Shown here: one piece after another, positions 34,908 through 43,663 of the stretch | Layout of the letters: every line of letters begins with the position of its first letter | How positions within the stretch are numbered: position 1 is the stretch's first letter | Assembly (NCBI GenBank): GCA_903862955.1 | Contig: CAIPAH010000022.1 | Coordinates: 240,541 to 304,540 of the forward strand | Reading direction: 5' to 3' | DNA length: 64,000 nt | DNA from: an uncultured Opitutia bacterium | Lineage (GTDB): Bacteria; Verrucomicrobiota; Verrucomicrobiia; Opitutales; Opitutaceae | Position numbers and translations under genes: made by a program | Notes under the pieces: generated by a model | Databases searched by the model: none | The model's input: the letters and a program-made list of their open reading frames with translations, nothing else | Told to the model about the DNA's origin: nothing

Positions 34908-35105
34908 TCACCTCGCCCGGGCGCGGAAGAGGTTCATCGCCGCGCCGGCGAGAATCGCGAGCGACGTCGTCGCGAGGATCACGATCGACGCCACCTTGAC
35001 CGCCACGGGAGGCAGATGAAACATGCGGGCGCAAACCAGAAAACAGCCCAAGGCCAAAACGCAGGAGAGCAGTGCGGGGGCGATCGCTTTCATTGTAGTC
35101 TTCAT
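34908..35105 (-). CDS. Small membrane protein, 65 residues
   Basis: Begins MKTTMKAIAPALLSCVLALG and has a second hydrophobic stretch VAVKVASIVILATTSLAILA, ending in a basic LFRARAR. Two TM helices. Not recognised. Overlaps nothing and lies between the low-GC coiled-coil gene and the esterase. The longer frame to 35153 adds unlikely residues. Confidence 0.45.
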   Translation of the reverse strand: MKTTMKAIAPALLSCVLALGCFLVCARMFHLPPVAVKVASIVILATTSLAILAGAAMNLFRARAR

Positions 35106-35218
35106 GTTTGGGGTGACCAGCAGGACGGGGAACTCGGATGACGTCCTCAGCAACTACCCACCGTCCGCCCGATGCACAAGCCCTTCCCGGGTGAGCTGCC
35201 AAGGTCGTTCCGGCCTGG

Positions 35219-36514
35219 CTACGGCAGGGATTGTTGGAGAAACCATGCGTAGAGGTCGGGCTCTTCGAAGGGCACCTTGCCCCAGCGGCTGCCGGGCCAG
35301 CCGCCGTGGCCCTTGTCGGGGAACAGCGACAGTTTGACCGGCGCGCCCAGGCGCTGCATCGCGGCCGCGATGTCCACGCTGTAAAACGCTGGCACGGCAC
35401 TGTCCTTCGCGCCGTGGAAGATCCACGTGGGCATATGGCGCAGGCGTTCAGCGACGTCGGCGTTGGCCCCGCCGGCGATGGGCGCGATTGCCGCGATGCG
35501 GTCGGGATATTCCGCGGCGAAATCGAAGGTTCCATACCCGCCCAAGCTGCAGCCCGTCACATACACGCGTTTGCGGTCGATCCGGTAGTGCAGCTCCAGC
35601 TCGTCGAGCATCCGGGCGAGAAGCCGCGGTTGCCAGAGCCGGTCCTCGGGGCTCAGCGGCACGCAGATGATGAACGGCAAATGGCCCGCCTTGGCATACG
35701 CCAGCGGACCCTGGGTCTTGGTGGCCTCAAAGCCCTGGCTGGCCAGCCCGGACCCGTGCAGGTAAATGATCAAGGGCCACTGCTTGCCGGGATTTTGGTC
35801 GTAACCCTCGGGCGTCGCGACGTAGCGCTGGTAGTCCTCCAGCGTGCCCAGTTTTTCCGCCAGCCCGAGCCACCAGTCATTGTCGATCGTGCGATAATGC
35901 AGCCCGTGCAGCGACGGATTCGCCGCCAGGTCGCCCAGCGCCGCGATCCAGACGGCCGGGTTGCGGTTCGGGTTGTAGGTCTGGTCCAGCGTGCGCCCGG
36001 GAAACTCGCTCACGTTCCAGTGCTCCCGCTGCAACATGTCGGCAGGCAGGCCCAGGGTGGCGGGCATGGTGACCTCGACGTGAAAGGGATCCTCGGCCGG
36101 AATGTAGCGGACGGTATGAAACAGCGTGATCCGGTGATGCGTCACGGCGCCGTTCGCGAAATGAGCCTCGATCAGCGCCCCGTAGCGGCCGGGTTTGCCG
36201 GGAACCGTGACCTCCTCATACGTCGCGTTGAAATAGCGGACCTGCAGCGTGTAGGGCCCGGCGGCCGCCGCCACAAGCGCGCCGTTCATGAAGTCCGGCT
36301 TGGGAAACTCGGGCCCAAAGAATACCGGCCAGTTGACCAGCATCGGCTGGTTCTGGGCGAGTTTCACGGTAGCGTCAGCCGTGACGCCGACCGGAACCGC
36401 CGTCTTCGCACCCGTCGAGGAGGAAGCCTGGCCAAGGACTCTTCCCATCGACCCAAGGAGCAGACTGACGGCAGCAATGCGGAGCACATTCCTCAGCCCG
36501 GGGTTCGTTGGCAT
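35219..36514 (-). CDS. Exported alpha/beta-hydrolase esterase (PHB-depolymerase/dienelactone-like)
   Basis: 431 residues. A signal peptide is followed by an N-terminal ~170-residue beta domain and a C-terminal alpha/beta hydrolase. The nucleophile is in GCSLGGYGTF, the acid in FHGAKDSAVPAF, the histidine in FPDKGHGGWPG. WPLIIYLHGSGLA is the oxyanion-hole strand. Probably hydrolyses an ester in the periplasm. Start at ATG 36514, divergent from the amine oxidase. Confidence 0.85.
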   Translation of the reverse strand: MPTNPGLRNVLRIAAVSLLLGSMGRVLGQASSSTGAKTAVPVGVTADATVKLAQNQPMLVNWPVFFGPEFPKPDFMNGALVAAAAGPYTLQVRYFNATYEEVTVPGKPGRYGALIEAHFANGAVTHHRITLFHTVRYIPAEDPFHVEVTMPATLGLPADMLQREHWNVSEFPGRTLDQTYNPNRNPAVWIAALGDLAANPSLHGLHYRTIDNDWWLGLAEKLGTLEDYQRYVATPEGYDQNPGKQWPLIIYLHGSGLASQGFEATKTQGPLAYAKAGHLPFIICVPLSPEDRLWQPRLLARMLDELELHYRIDRKRVYVTGCSLGGYGTFDFAAEYPDRIAAIAPIAGGANADVAERLRHMPTWIFHGAKDSAVPAFYSVDIAAAMQRLGAPVKLSLFPDKGHGGWPGSRWGKVPFEEPDLYAWFLQQSLP

Positions 36515-36860
36515 GGTCCATCGAGCGTGGCCAAGGCGAGCCGGGTGACGAGTGGAAATCCCCTCGCCCACGGATCACATGGAAGGACCAACCCCGGGGC
36601 GGTGCGAAAATTGGCTGCGCAGAGCAGAGAAAAGGGTCGGGCCCCGTCTCTTGGGGGGGGGTGCCTGTGAACAGTTCGAGTGCGGGGCCCGGATAAAACG
36701 ATCGAAAGCAATGCGGCCCGACCCCTCTTCCGGCCCCAGCCGCAAAAACGAAGCCTGGGCGTGGTATGAGACCTGCTCGCTCCAAGGATCGCTCGCAGTC
36801 AGCCGACATCCCGCTCCCGTCTCCCAATCCCATTCCTCGTTTCCCAACCACTCTTTCTCC
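36515..36860. other. Intergenic region between divergent esterase and amine oxidase
   Basis: 346 bp. It holds an inverted repeat (GGGTCGGGCC at 36637-36646, GGCCCGACCC at 36717-36726), a G-tract, and presumably both divergent promoters. No gene or tRNA seen. Confidence 0.5.
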
Positions 36861-38759
36861 ATGAGCCACCCGCTTGAACCTTTGACCGCGCAGGAAGTTC
36901 AGCTCGCCGTCGCCCTCCTCAAGCACGCCGGCAAAGTCACGCCCACGACGCGCTTTGTGTCCGTCAGCCTGGAGGAGCCCGACAAGGCGTCCGTGCACGC
37001 GTTCACGGGCCGCGAGCCGATCACGCGCGAGGCGTTCGCGGTGCTCTTCGACAACGGCACCAACTCCTGCTTCGAGGCCGTGGTCTCCCTGACCGACCGC
37101 AAGCTGCTCTCGTGGCAGCACATCCCGGGCGTGCAGCCGAGCATGACGGCCGACGAGCAGGTCGAGTGCGAGCAGGCCGTCCTCGCCAGCCCCGAGTTCA
37201 AGGCCGCGCTGAAGCGGCAATACGGCCTCGACGACACGAAGCTCGTCATGGTCGATATCTGGAGCGCCGGCAATTACGGGTCCGAGGAAGACCGCACGAT
37301 GCGGCTGGCGCGGCCGCTGTGTTTCCTGCGCATGGACCCAACCGACAACGGCTACGCCAAGCCCATCGAGGGCCTGCGGCCGGTCGTCGATCTCAACGCC
37401 ATGAAGGTGATCCGCGTCGACGAGCACGGCCACTGGCCGCTCCCGCCACAACAGGCCAACTACGCCGCCGACCGCGTCAAAAATTTCCGTACCGACATCA
37501 AGCCGCTCAGCATCATGCAGCCCGAGGGCCCGAGCTTCACGACGGACGGCTATGCGGTGAGCTGGCAGAAATGGAGCTTCGTCATCGGCTTCACCGGCCG
37601 CGAGGGATTGATCCTCAATCATCTCTGCTATCAGGACGGCGCCAAAAAACGCTCGGTGCTCTACCGCGGCTCGCTCTCGGAAATGGTCGTGCCTTACGGC
37701 GACCCGGCCCCGCAGCAGGCGCGCAAGAACGCCTTCGACGCCGGCGAGTATGGCCTCGGTTACTGCGCCAACAGCCTGGAACTCGGCTGCGACTGCCTCG
37801 GCTTCATCAAGTATTTCGACGGCCATCTTTGCACCAGCCGGGGCGAGCCGCTCACGATCAAGAACGCGATCTGCATGCACGAGGAGGACTACGGCATCCT
37901 CTGGAAACACACCGACCGCCGCCTGAACACGCCCGAGGTCCGCCGCTCGCGCCGCCTGGTCATCTCGTCGATCGCGACGGTGGAGAACTACGAATATGGC
38001 TTCTTCTGGTATCTCTATCAGGACGGCAACATCCAGTTTGAGATCAAGCTGACGGGCATCCTCTCCCTCGGCGCATTGCCGCCGGGCGTGACATCCCCGT
38101 ATGGCGCGCTGATCGCGCCGCAGCTGTATGCGCCGAATCACCAGCACTTCTTCAACATGCGCCTCGACCTCGATCTCGATGGCACGGCGAATTCCGCCTA
38201 CCAGGTCGATGTGGTGCCCGACGCGCCCGGCCCCAAGAACCCGTTCGAGAACGCCTTCCGTGCGCAGGCGAAGCTTCTGAGGACCGAGCAGGAATCCAAG
38301 GCCAACCTCAGTGTCGAGTCCGCGCGCATCTGGAAATTCACCAATCCCACCGTGCTCAACGCGATTGGCGAGCCGGTCGCATATAAGTTCATGCCGGGCG
38401 ACAACTGCTGTCCCTTTGCCACGAAGAAAGCCTGGTGGCGCAAGCGCGCGGGCTTCGTGGACCACCACGTGTGGATCACGCCCTACCGCAAGGAGGAGCG
38501 CCACGCGGCGGGGAACTTCCCCAACCAGAGCCAGGGCGGCGATGGCCTGCCGCGCTGGACCCAGGCCAACCGCTCCATCTCCGGCACCGACCTCGTCCTT
38601 TGGTATACCTTTGGTCACACGCACCTGCCTCGGCCGGAGGATTACCCGGTCATGCCCGCGGCGTATATCGGTTTCATGCTCAAGCCCACGGGCTTCTTCA
38701 CCGAAAACCCGGGCAACGACGTCCCGCCGTCCATGTCGCATGCAAAAGACCCTGCATGA
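36861..38759 (+). CDS. Copper-containing primary-amine oxidase
   Basis: A 632-residue quinoprotein. The topaquinone tyrosine is in ATVENYEYGFFW (consensus N-Y-D/E-Y). The copper ligands are HQH in PNHQHFFNMRLDLDLDG and the distal His in WYTFGHTHLPRPEDYPVMP, matching the Arthrobacter AGAO type, including its length. No signal peptide, so it is cytoplasmic. It converts primary amines to aldehydes with H2O2 and ammonia as by-products. Start at ATG 36861 (MSHPLEPLTAQEVQ). Its last 20 bp overlap the following gene. Confidence 0.94.
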   Translation: MSHPLEPLTAQEVQLAVALLKHAGKVTPTTRFVSVSLEEPDKASVHAFTGREPITREAFAVLFDNGTNSCFEAVVSLTDRKLLSWQHIPGVQPSMTADEQVECEQAVLASPEFKAALKRQYGLDDTKLVMVDIWSAGNYGSEEDRTMRLARPLCFLRMDPTDNGYAKPIEGLRPVVDLNAMKVIRVDEHGHWPLPPQQANYAADRVKNFRTDIKPLSIMQPEGPSFTTDGYAVSWQKWSFVIGFTGREGLILNHLCYQDGAKKRSVLYRGSLSEMVVPYGDPAPQQARKNAFDAGEYGLGYCANSLELGCDCLGFIKYFDGHLCTSRGEPLTIKNAICMHEEDYGILWKHTDRRLNTPEVRRSRRLVISSIATVENYEYGFFWYLYQDGNIQFEIKLTGILSLGALPPGVTSPYGALIAPQLYAPNHQHFFNMRLDLDLDGTANSAYQVDVVPDAPGPKNPFENAFRAQAKLLRTEQESKANLSVESARIWKFTNPTVLNAIGEPVAYKFMPGDNCCPFATKKAWWRKRAGFVDHHVWITPYRKEERHAAGNFPNQSQGGDGLPRWTQANRSISGTDLVLWYTFGHTHLPRPEDYPVMPAAYIGFMLKPTGFFTENPGNDVPPSMSHAKDPA

Positions 38760-39180
38760 GCCGGAGCCGGGCACTGCGCGGCCGGTGGTTTCCAAAAGAC
38801 CGCCGGTTGGTTTTCTAGCGCACACCGGAAATTCCTGCGCTTTGGGGGTCCTGGCCATCGTGGTGCCCAAATGCCCGCTTTGCTTCACGGTCTATTGCGG
38901 CGCGCTCGGCACAGTCGGTTTCGCCCATTTTTCCTGGTATGGCCGGACGCTCTGGGCGCTGCTCCTGCTCGTGCTCGGCCTGTTTGTGTTCAAAGCCTTC
39001 AGGGCGGGCGCCCGTCCCCTCTATGCTCCCGCCGTCCTGGCTGTGCTGGGCACCTGTGCTCTCGTAGTCGGAAAAATCACAGGTGAAACCTGGAACCCGG
39101 TCGCCTACGTTGGCCTTGGCTTGCTCCTCCTTTCGTCCTTCTTAATGGTGAGTCGAAAGCCAGCGTCGGTCTCACCCTAA
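38740..39180 (+). CDS. Small membrane protein with PKCPLC motif (MerC-like)
   Basis: 146 residues beginning MQKTLHEPEPGTARP. About four hydrophobic helices follow. The first contains ALGVLAIVVPKCPLCF, the CxxC-in-membrane pattern shared with MerC-type metal-transport proteins. It overlaps the amine oxidase by 20 bp, so the two are probably co-translated, and a copper link is tempting. The start codon is inferred; the frame is open farther upstream inside the oxidase gene. Confidence 0.5.
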   Translation: MQKTLHEPEPGTARPVVSKRPPVGFLAHTGNSCALGVLAIVVPKCPLCFTVYCGALGTVGFAHFSWYGRTLWALLLLVLGLFVFKAFRAGARPLYAPAVLAVLGTCALVVGKITGETWNPVAYVGLGLLLLSSFLMVSRKPASVSP

Positions 39181-39212
39181 GCTCCCCAACCCTTCCGGGC
39201 CGCCGTTCGGGG

Positions 39213-39998
39213 CTAAACCCCGTCAACGTCGTTCGCTCTGGACTGACCGCGAGCGGCCCAAGCGCGGCCAGTCATGCGCACGGGGCCGGTGGGACGGCCG
39301 AGCACTTCGAAGGTGGCGGCGCGGAGCCGGGCGCGCGCGGGCGCATCGAGCCGGCTCACGTAGGTGCCAAGATTTCCGCCGGCCCCGAGGAGCGATGTCC
39401 AGTAGTCGTCAAAGTCTGCATAGCCCGACGCGACCTCGAGCGGCGCCAGTTCGCAGCGCGAAAAAGCCCCGCGGAAGAGTTCCTCGATCTCGGCGCGAGT
39501 GTGAAACCGACCCTTCGGCCGCGCGGACGCGCCGGCGGGATCGACTTGGGCGACCGCTCGCCACACGGACTCGATCATCGGCATCCCTCCGTTGGATTCC
39601 CACATGCAGGCAGCGACGGTCCCGCCCGGGCACACGACGCGGCGCATTTCCCGGAGAGCGCCGGGGGCGTCGGCCATGAAAGTCAGGACGAGCTGCGCCA
39701 GCGCCACGTCGAATGTTGCGTCAGCCCACGGCAGCATTTCGGCCCCGCCCACGCGGACATCCGCGCCGACGACGCGCTGGCGGCACGCCTCGACAAACTG
39801 CGGTGCCGGATCAATGGCCGCCACGCGCCCGGCGCCGACCCGTCGGGCCAGCTCGACCGTCAGCGCCCCCGGCCCACAACCCACGTCCAAGGCCCGGTGA
39901 CCGGGTTGCACCCCGGCAAAATCGGCGAACAACGGCGCCAGCTGCACCGAGTAGCGCCCCATGAACCGATCATATTCCGCACCCGTGATGACGAACAT
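39213..39998 (-). CDS. Class I SAM-dependent methyltransferase
   Basis: 261 residues beginning MFVITGAEYDRFMGRYS, the usual opening of UbiE-like small-molecule methyltransferases. The SAM-binding motif is ALDVGCGPGALTVELARRVG, with acidic AAIDPAPQFVEAC and PWADATFDVALAQLVLTFM following. Substrate unknown. Start at ATG 39998 rather than the longer frame to 40070. Confidence 0.9.
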   Translation of the reverse strand: MFVITGAEYDRFMGRYSVQLAPLFADFAGVQPGHRALDVGCGPGALTVELARRVGAGRVAAIDPAPQFVEACRQRVVGADVRVGGAEMLPWADATFDVALAQLVLTFMADAPGALREMRRVVCPGGTVAACMWESNGGMPMIESVWRAVAQVDPAGASARPKGRFHTRAEIEELFRGAFSRCELAPLEVASGYADFDDYWTSLLGAGGNLGTYVSRLDAPARARLRAATFEVLGRPTGPVRMTGRAWAARGQSRANDVDGV

Positions 39999-40063
39999 GC
40001 CGCCCAAGGTGCGATGCCACCCAACGAAGGCAAGAAGCCGCCGGCTCAGATAGCCGATCCTTC

Positions 40064-40090
40064 CCACCACAAAAGTTAGGGGCGGGGCAC
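40064..40090. repeat. REP-like motif, copy 2
   Basis: CCACCACAAAAGTTAGGGGC shares ACAAAAGTTAGGGGC with the copy beside the transposase (263-300) and ACAAA(C)GTTAGGG with 52165-52188. It lies between the methyltransferase and the sterol desaturase. Confidence 0.55.
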
Positions 40091-40150
40091 GCCGGTTTGG
40101 GCCATTTTGCGGCCTTGTCTATCCCGGCCGCTTTTTCAATATCCGCCCCC

Positions 40151-41155
40151 ATGCCGGCCAACCCCTTGCCCGCTGCAGAGTCGCCTCCGGCCGAGGCGCG
40201 CAACGCCCGGGGCGAGTGGCGCCCGCCCTACCCCATCCGGTATGCGCCGGTCTTCGCGTGGCCGCAGCGCATCGGCGCGACACTGAAGTGGTTTGTCAGC
40301 TACCCGGGCTTCATGTGGCCGCGCAACCTCCTGCTGCTGGCCGTCTCGGCCGCGTCCTGGTTTCTCACGCAGCCCGCCATTTCGCGCTGCGTCCACTTCG
40401 AGGCGGGCTGGATCGCGCAGATCTACGTGCGGAATCTCGGCCTGATGTGGCTGTTTTACGGCGGCTACCACCTGTACCTCTACACGCTCCGGCGCGAGGG
40501 CACGAAGCAGAAGTACGACCCCAACTGGCCGGCGGCGAAGAGCCGGGTGTTCCTGTTCGGCAACCAGGTTTACGACAATATCTTTTGGACCTCCGGCGTC
40601 GCGCTGCTCGTGTGGACCGGCTACGAGGTCGTGACGCTCTGGCTGTATGCCAACCACCGCATCCCCTACCTCGACTGGGCAACGCATCCCGTCTGGTTCG
40701 TGCTCCTGTTCCTCGCCATCCCGTTCTGGCGCGAGTTTCACTTCTACTGGATCCACCGGTTCATCCATTGGAAGCCGCTCTACAAGCGCGTCCACTACCT
40801 GCATCACAAGAACATCAACCCGATTCCCTGGTCGGGCATGGCGATGCATCCGGTCGAGACGGTCATCTACCTGAGCGTTTGCCTGATTCACTGGGTGGTG
40901 CCGTCGCACCCGATTCACTTTCTCTATGACCTCCAGCACGCGGCGCTGGGCCCGTCGAGCTCGCACCACGGCTTCGAGGGGCCGATCGCGAACGGCAAAT
41001 GGCCCACGGGGTCCTATTTCCACTACCTCCACCACCGCTACTTCGAGTGCAACTACGGCGACGCCACGATCCCGCTGGACAAGTGGTTCGGCAGCTTCCG
41101 CGACGGTCTTCCCGACGGCACCGGGTCCAAGCTGGCCGGCGAGCACCGGGACTGA
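40151..41155 (+). CDS. Sterol desaturase/fatty-acid hydroxylase family protein
   Basis: A 334-residue membrane di-iron protein with at least four TM helices. The eight-histidine pattern includes EFHFYWIHRFIHW, VHYLHHKNINP and FHYLHHRYFECNYG, and HHGFEGP lies nearby. Such enzymes hydroxylate or desaturate lipids. Start at ATG 40151. Lies between a methyltransferase and a second PhyH gene; no operon is evident. Confidence 0.88.
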   Translation: MPANPLPAAESPPAEARNARGEWRPPYPIRYAPVFAWPQRIGATLKWFVSYPGFMWPRNLLLLAVSAASWFLTQPAISRCVHFEAGWIAQIYVRNLGLMWLFYGGYHLYLYTLRREGTKQKYDPNWPAAKSRVFLFGNQVYDNIFWTSGVALLVWTGYEVVTLWLYANHRIPYLDWATHPVWFVLLFLAIPFWREFHFYWIHRFIHWKPLYKRVHYLHHKNINPIPWSGMAMHPVETVIYLSVCLIHWVVPSHPIHFLYDLQHAALGPSSSHHGFEGPIANGKWPTGSYFHYLHHRYFECNYGDATIPLDKWFGSFRDGLPDGTGSKLAGEHRD

Positions 41156-41171
41156 AGCCGCCACCTGAGGA

Positions 41172-41238
41172 TCTCACGCCAAGGCGCTAAGCCGCCAAGT
41201 TCGGTCTGGGCTTTGCGGCTTTGCGGCTTTGCGTGAAA
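41172..41238. repeat. Long imperfect palindrome (TCACGC-AAGGCG...CTTTGCGTGA family), copy 1
   Basis: TCTCACGCCAAGGCGCTAAG... at 41172-41199 and ...CTTTGCGGCTTTGCGTGAAA at 41211-41238 form an imperfect hairpin. Same family as 46741-46806, 47407-47460 and 51044-51108. Confidence 0.75.
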
Positions 41239-41261
41239 ACCATCCCGCGCCGTAGCGGCCC

Positions 41262-42107
41262 TCAGAAGCGCATCTCGGGCGGGTCGAAGACGAAGCCGTG
41301 GAACAACGCGCGCTGTTCCTTGCTGAGGCGCTCGTTGTAGAACGCCTTGCTGTAGCCCCAGTGCGCGAAGGACCCGAGCATCCACGGGTGCTCGTAGGCG
41401 TAGTAAAGCATCGTGCGGCCGGGCTGGCCCGGACCGTAGGGCGACGCGGTATGCCAGACTGCGTTATGAAACAGAATCGCCGAGCCCGCGGGCGCACACA
41501 CTTGCACGGCGCCGGGGAAAAACTCGCGCTGCTGGCGCGCCTCGCGCGTGGGCTCGGAGCGCGAGTTGTGGCTGCCGGGCACCACGGTCAGGTTGCCGCG
41601 CCACGGCTGCGTCATGTCGGTCAGGTAGTAGCCGACTTTCAGCTGCAGGAGCGGGATCTCGTGGCCGAGGCGGCGGTAGCCGTTGTCGTGGCCGTCGAGG
41701 TGCCAGCCATCCTTGCGGTCCTTGAAGTCCACCGGGTCCTCCACGATCGCGTCCGACGCGTGGTAGTGCGGCTGCGGGTTGATGAGCGCGTGCACGTAGG
41801 GCATCAGCGCCGGCCAGTCGAGCAACTCGAGGAAGGCGGGATCGTCCTCGAGGAGGTTGAGGATGCGCGTGCTCTTCGGGCCGTTGATCCCCGTGAGGTC
41901 ATAGCGGCATTTGGGCGGCCACACTGCGACCCAGTCGGCTGGCATCGCCTGGCGGCGGCGCACGATGGAGGCGTCGATCGCGGACTTGAGCCGCGCGGTG
42001 TGCGCGGGCGTGAGAAAGTTCTCGAGGACGAGGTAGCCGTTGACGTCGAATTGGAACCGTTCCGCGGCGGGGATCGCGGGAACCGGGGTGGTGGCGGGAG
42101 CGCTCAT
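41262..42107 (-). CDS. Phytanoyl-CoA dioxygenase (PhyH) family protein, second copy
   Basis: 281 residues. The His-x-Asp ligands are in KDGWHLDGHDNGY, and the distal His is in LFHNAVWHTASPYG. The conserved TVVPGSHNSRSE is present. The domain start, RFQFDVNGYLVLENFLTP, is typical. Only distantly similar to the copy at 27645, so not a recent duplication. Start at ATG 42107. Confidence 0.9.
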   Translation of the reverse strand: MSAPATTPVPAIPAAERFQFDVNGYLVLENFLTPAHTARLKSAIDASIVRRRQAMPADWVAVWPPKCRYDLTGINGPKSTRILNLLEDDPAFLELLDWPALMPYVHALINPQPHYHASDAIVEDPVDFKDRKDGWHLDGHDNGYRRLGHEIPLLQLKVGYYLTDMTQPWRGNLTVVPGSHNSRSEPTREARQQREFFPGAVQVCAPAGSAILFHNAVWHTASPYGPGQPGRTMLYYAYEHPWMLGSFAHWGYSKAFYNERLSKEQRALFHGFVFDPPEMRF

Positions 42108-42219
42108 GAAGGAAAAAGGGAAAGACTGCAGGTGAGGTAGCGAAGCCCCCACCCCGCGCAATCCCGAAACCCGCCGCGCCGACGCGATTGTTCATCGCGC
42201 CGACCCCAACCCAAAAAGC

Positions 42220-42519
42220 CTAGGCACTGATCAGGCCGTTGGCGCGATCAAGGGTCTTTCGACAGAGGCCGCTCCCGCGGGCGAAGTCGCGGCACGTTTG
42301 CGGGCGCGTGTCGTAGATCGTGCACAGCAACGTCACCGGATCGAGGGCCACGCAGGCGCCGTCGCCGCGCTGGTCCATGCAGGCCACGCCCTCATGGCGA
42401 GCAATGAGTTCCTCGGGAACGTCGTCGCCCGGGCGGAGTTCGACGACGAGATGGCAACAGCGACCGCAGCCGGCGCAGGCAGGAAGATCAGGATGCAGGT
42501 CGATAGCCCTCCATGACAG
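42220..42519 (-). CDS. YkgJ-type cysteine-cluster protein, start codon unclear
   Basis: The reverse strand encodes LHPDLPACAGCGRCCHLVVE, continuing through CMDQRGDGACVALDP, LCTIYDTRPQTCRDFARGSG and a stop at 42220-42222. The CxxCxxCC-x(n)-C...TRPxxCR pattern is that of YkgJ (UPF0153), a putative zinc/iron-chelating protein. The open frame reaches back to a stop at 42586-42588 without ATG, GTG or TTG. The first workable start is a CTG at 42519 (99 residues). An ATG at ~42514 lies one frame off. Thus either non-canonical initiation or a frameshift near the start. Confidence 0.65.
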   Translation of the reverse strand: MSWRAIDLHPDLPACAGCGRCCHLVVELRPGDDVPEELIARHEGVACMDQRGDGACVALDPVTLLCTIYDTRPQTCRDFARGSGLCRKTLDRANGLISA

Positions 42520-42635
42520 CGCCCGGCCCGGTTGGTGGCGATGATTGTTTGTCTTGGGCTGCCGGGGCAGAATGCAGGAAACGGGTCAGGCGGCGTGTAT
42601 CGCGGTGACCAAGTGGACGAAACGATTATCAGGCC

Positions 42636-43454
42636 TCAGGCGACTTGGATCCGGTTTTGCGCCTCCGTGTGGACCGCCGTGAGAAAGGCATCGAGTTTTC
42701 GGTTCGAGGCCAGGTCGAAGAGTTCCGCCACCCGCAGGTCTGGTTCGGGGCGCAGGGCGCTGCAATGCACGGCTTGGGCCAGACGGCCAAGGTAGAGCGC
42801 GCGGGAAAGCGGCTCCTGCGGGTTCCGGTATTGGGTGCGGACTATGCGGTAGACGGTCTCGGGGAAGGCCAGTTGCTTCAGCAGCTCGCCGCCGAGCACG
42901 GCTTGGTCGTATTTGTAACGGGCCCGTTCGTCCGCGGAGTACCCCGTCTCAAAGTCGCCGAATGCCAGCAGTTTTGCGCTGTGCTGTCGCGCCCACTGTC
43001 GGTTTATCACCAACTTGCCGATCTCGTGCAGCAGGCCGATCATATAGGCCACCGACCGATCCTCGCCCTTGCGGGCCGCCGCTAGCTCCGCGCCCACGGC
43101 GGTGTAAACCGCGCGGCGCCAAATCTGTTCCGCGGGCAGCCCGTAGGCCTTCAGCGGCTCCACCATGGCCGCGCCCGCCAGCACTTGCGCGAAAATCCGC
43201 AAGAGCTGCGTCGAGCCCAGCCGGTTGACCGCGTCGGAAATTGTCTCGCAGGGCGACTGCGCGAAATACGCCGAGTTCGCCACTGACATCACCCGCGCCG
43301 TGAGCATCGGGTCCGTATGCATGTGGTCTGCCAGTTCCGCCGCATGGTAGTCGGCCCGCCGCAGCATTTCCTGGATACGCGTGATGGAACGGGACAGCGG
43401 CAACGTGCCGGCGGCGAGGAATGCCCTGACGGTTGCGCTAAGTTCGTGGGGCAT
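42636..43454 (-). CDS. HDOD-domain signalling protein
   Basis: A 272-residue HDOD domain protein (degenerate HD phosphohydrolase). The core has HTDPMLTARVMSVANSAYFA near residue 47 and MIGLLHEIGKLVI near 140, where the HD pair is HE. Most HDOD proteins have lost activity and act in signalling. No additional domain. Start at ATG 43454. Confidence 0.85.
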   Translation of the reverse strand: MPHELSATVRAFLAAGTLPLSRSITRIQEMLRRADYHAAELADHMHTDPMLTARVMSVANSAYFAQSPCETISDAVNRLGSTQLLRIFAQVLAGAAMVEPLKAYGLPAEQIWRRAVYTAVGAELAAARKGEDRSVAYMIGLLHEIGKLVINRQWARQHSAKLLAFGDFETGYSADERARYKYDQAVLGGELLKQLAFPETVYRIVRTQYRNPQEPLSRALYLGRLAQAVHCSALRPEPDLRVAELFDLASNRKLDAFLTAVHTEAQNRIQVA

Positions 43455-43663
43455 GGCGGCGAAAAGTTGGCGGCGGGAGGTTCATGCGTTTCTCTCCCTA
43501 TCGGCTCGTTGGAAACGCGGAAAAGGGCGGAATTTTTCGCCGATTCGACCGCGGGCCACAATCGACCTCGCCTGAGCCCTTCGGCTCAGCCTCATTGCTC
43601 AGCGGCCCCGACCCCAGTTTGGATTTGACGCAAGCCAGCCGCGACCCCGGCCTTGGCCTGCGA

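Noticed and set aside
36375..38888. A 837-codon minus-strand frame opposite the amine oxidase
   Set aside because: Antisense frame of a well-supported gene; no motif.
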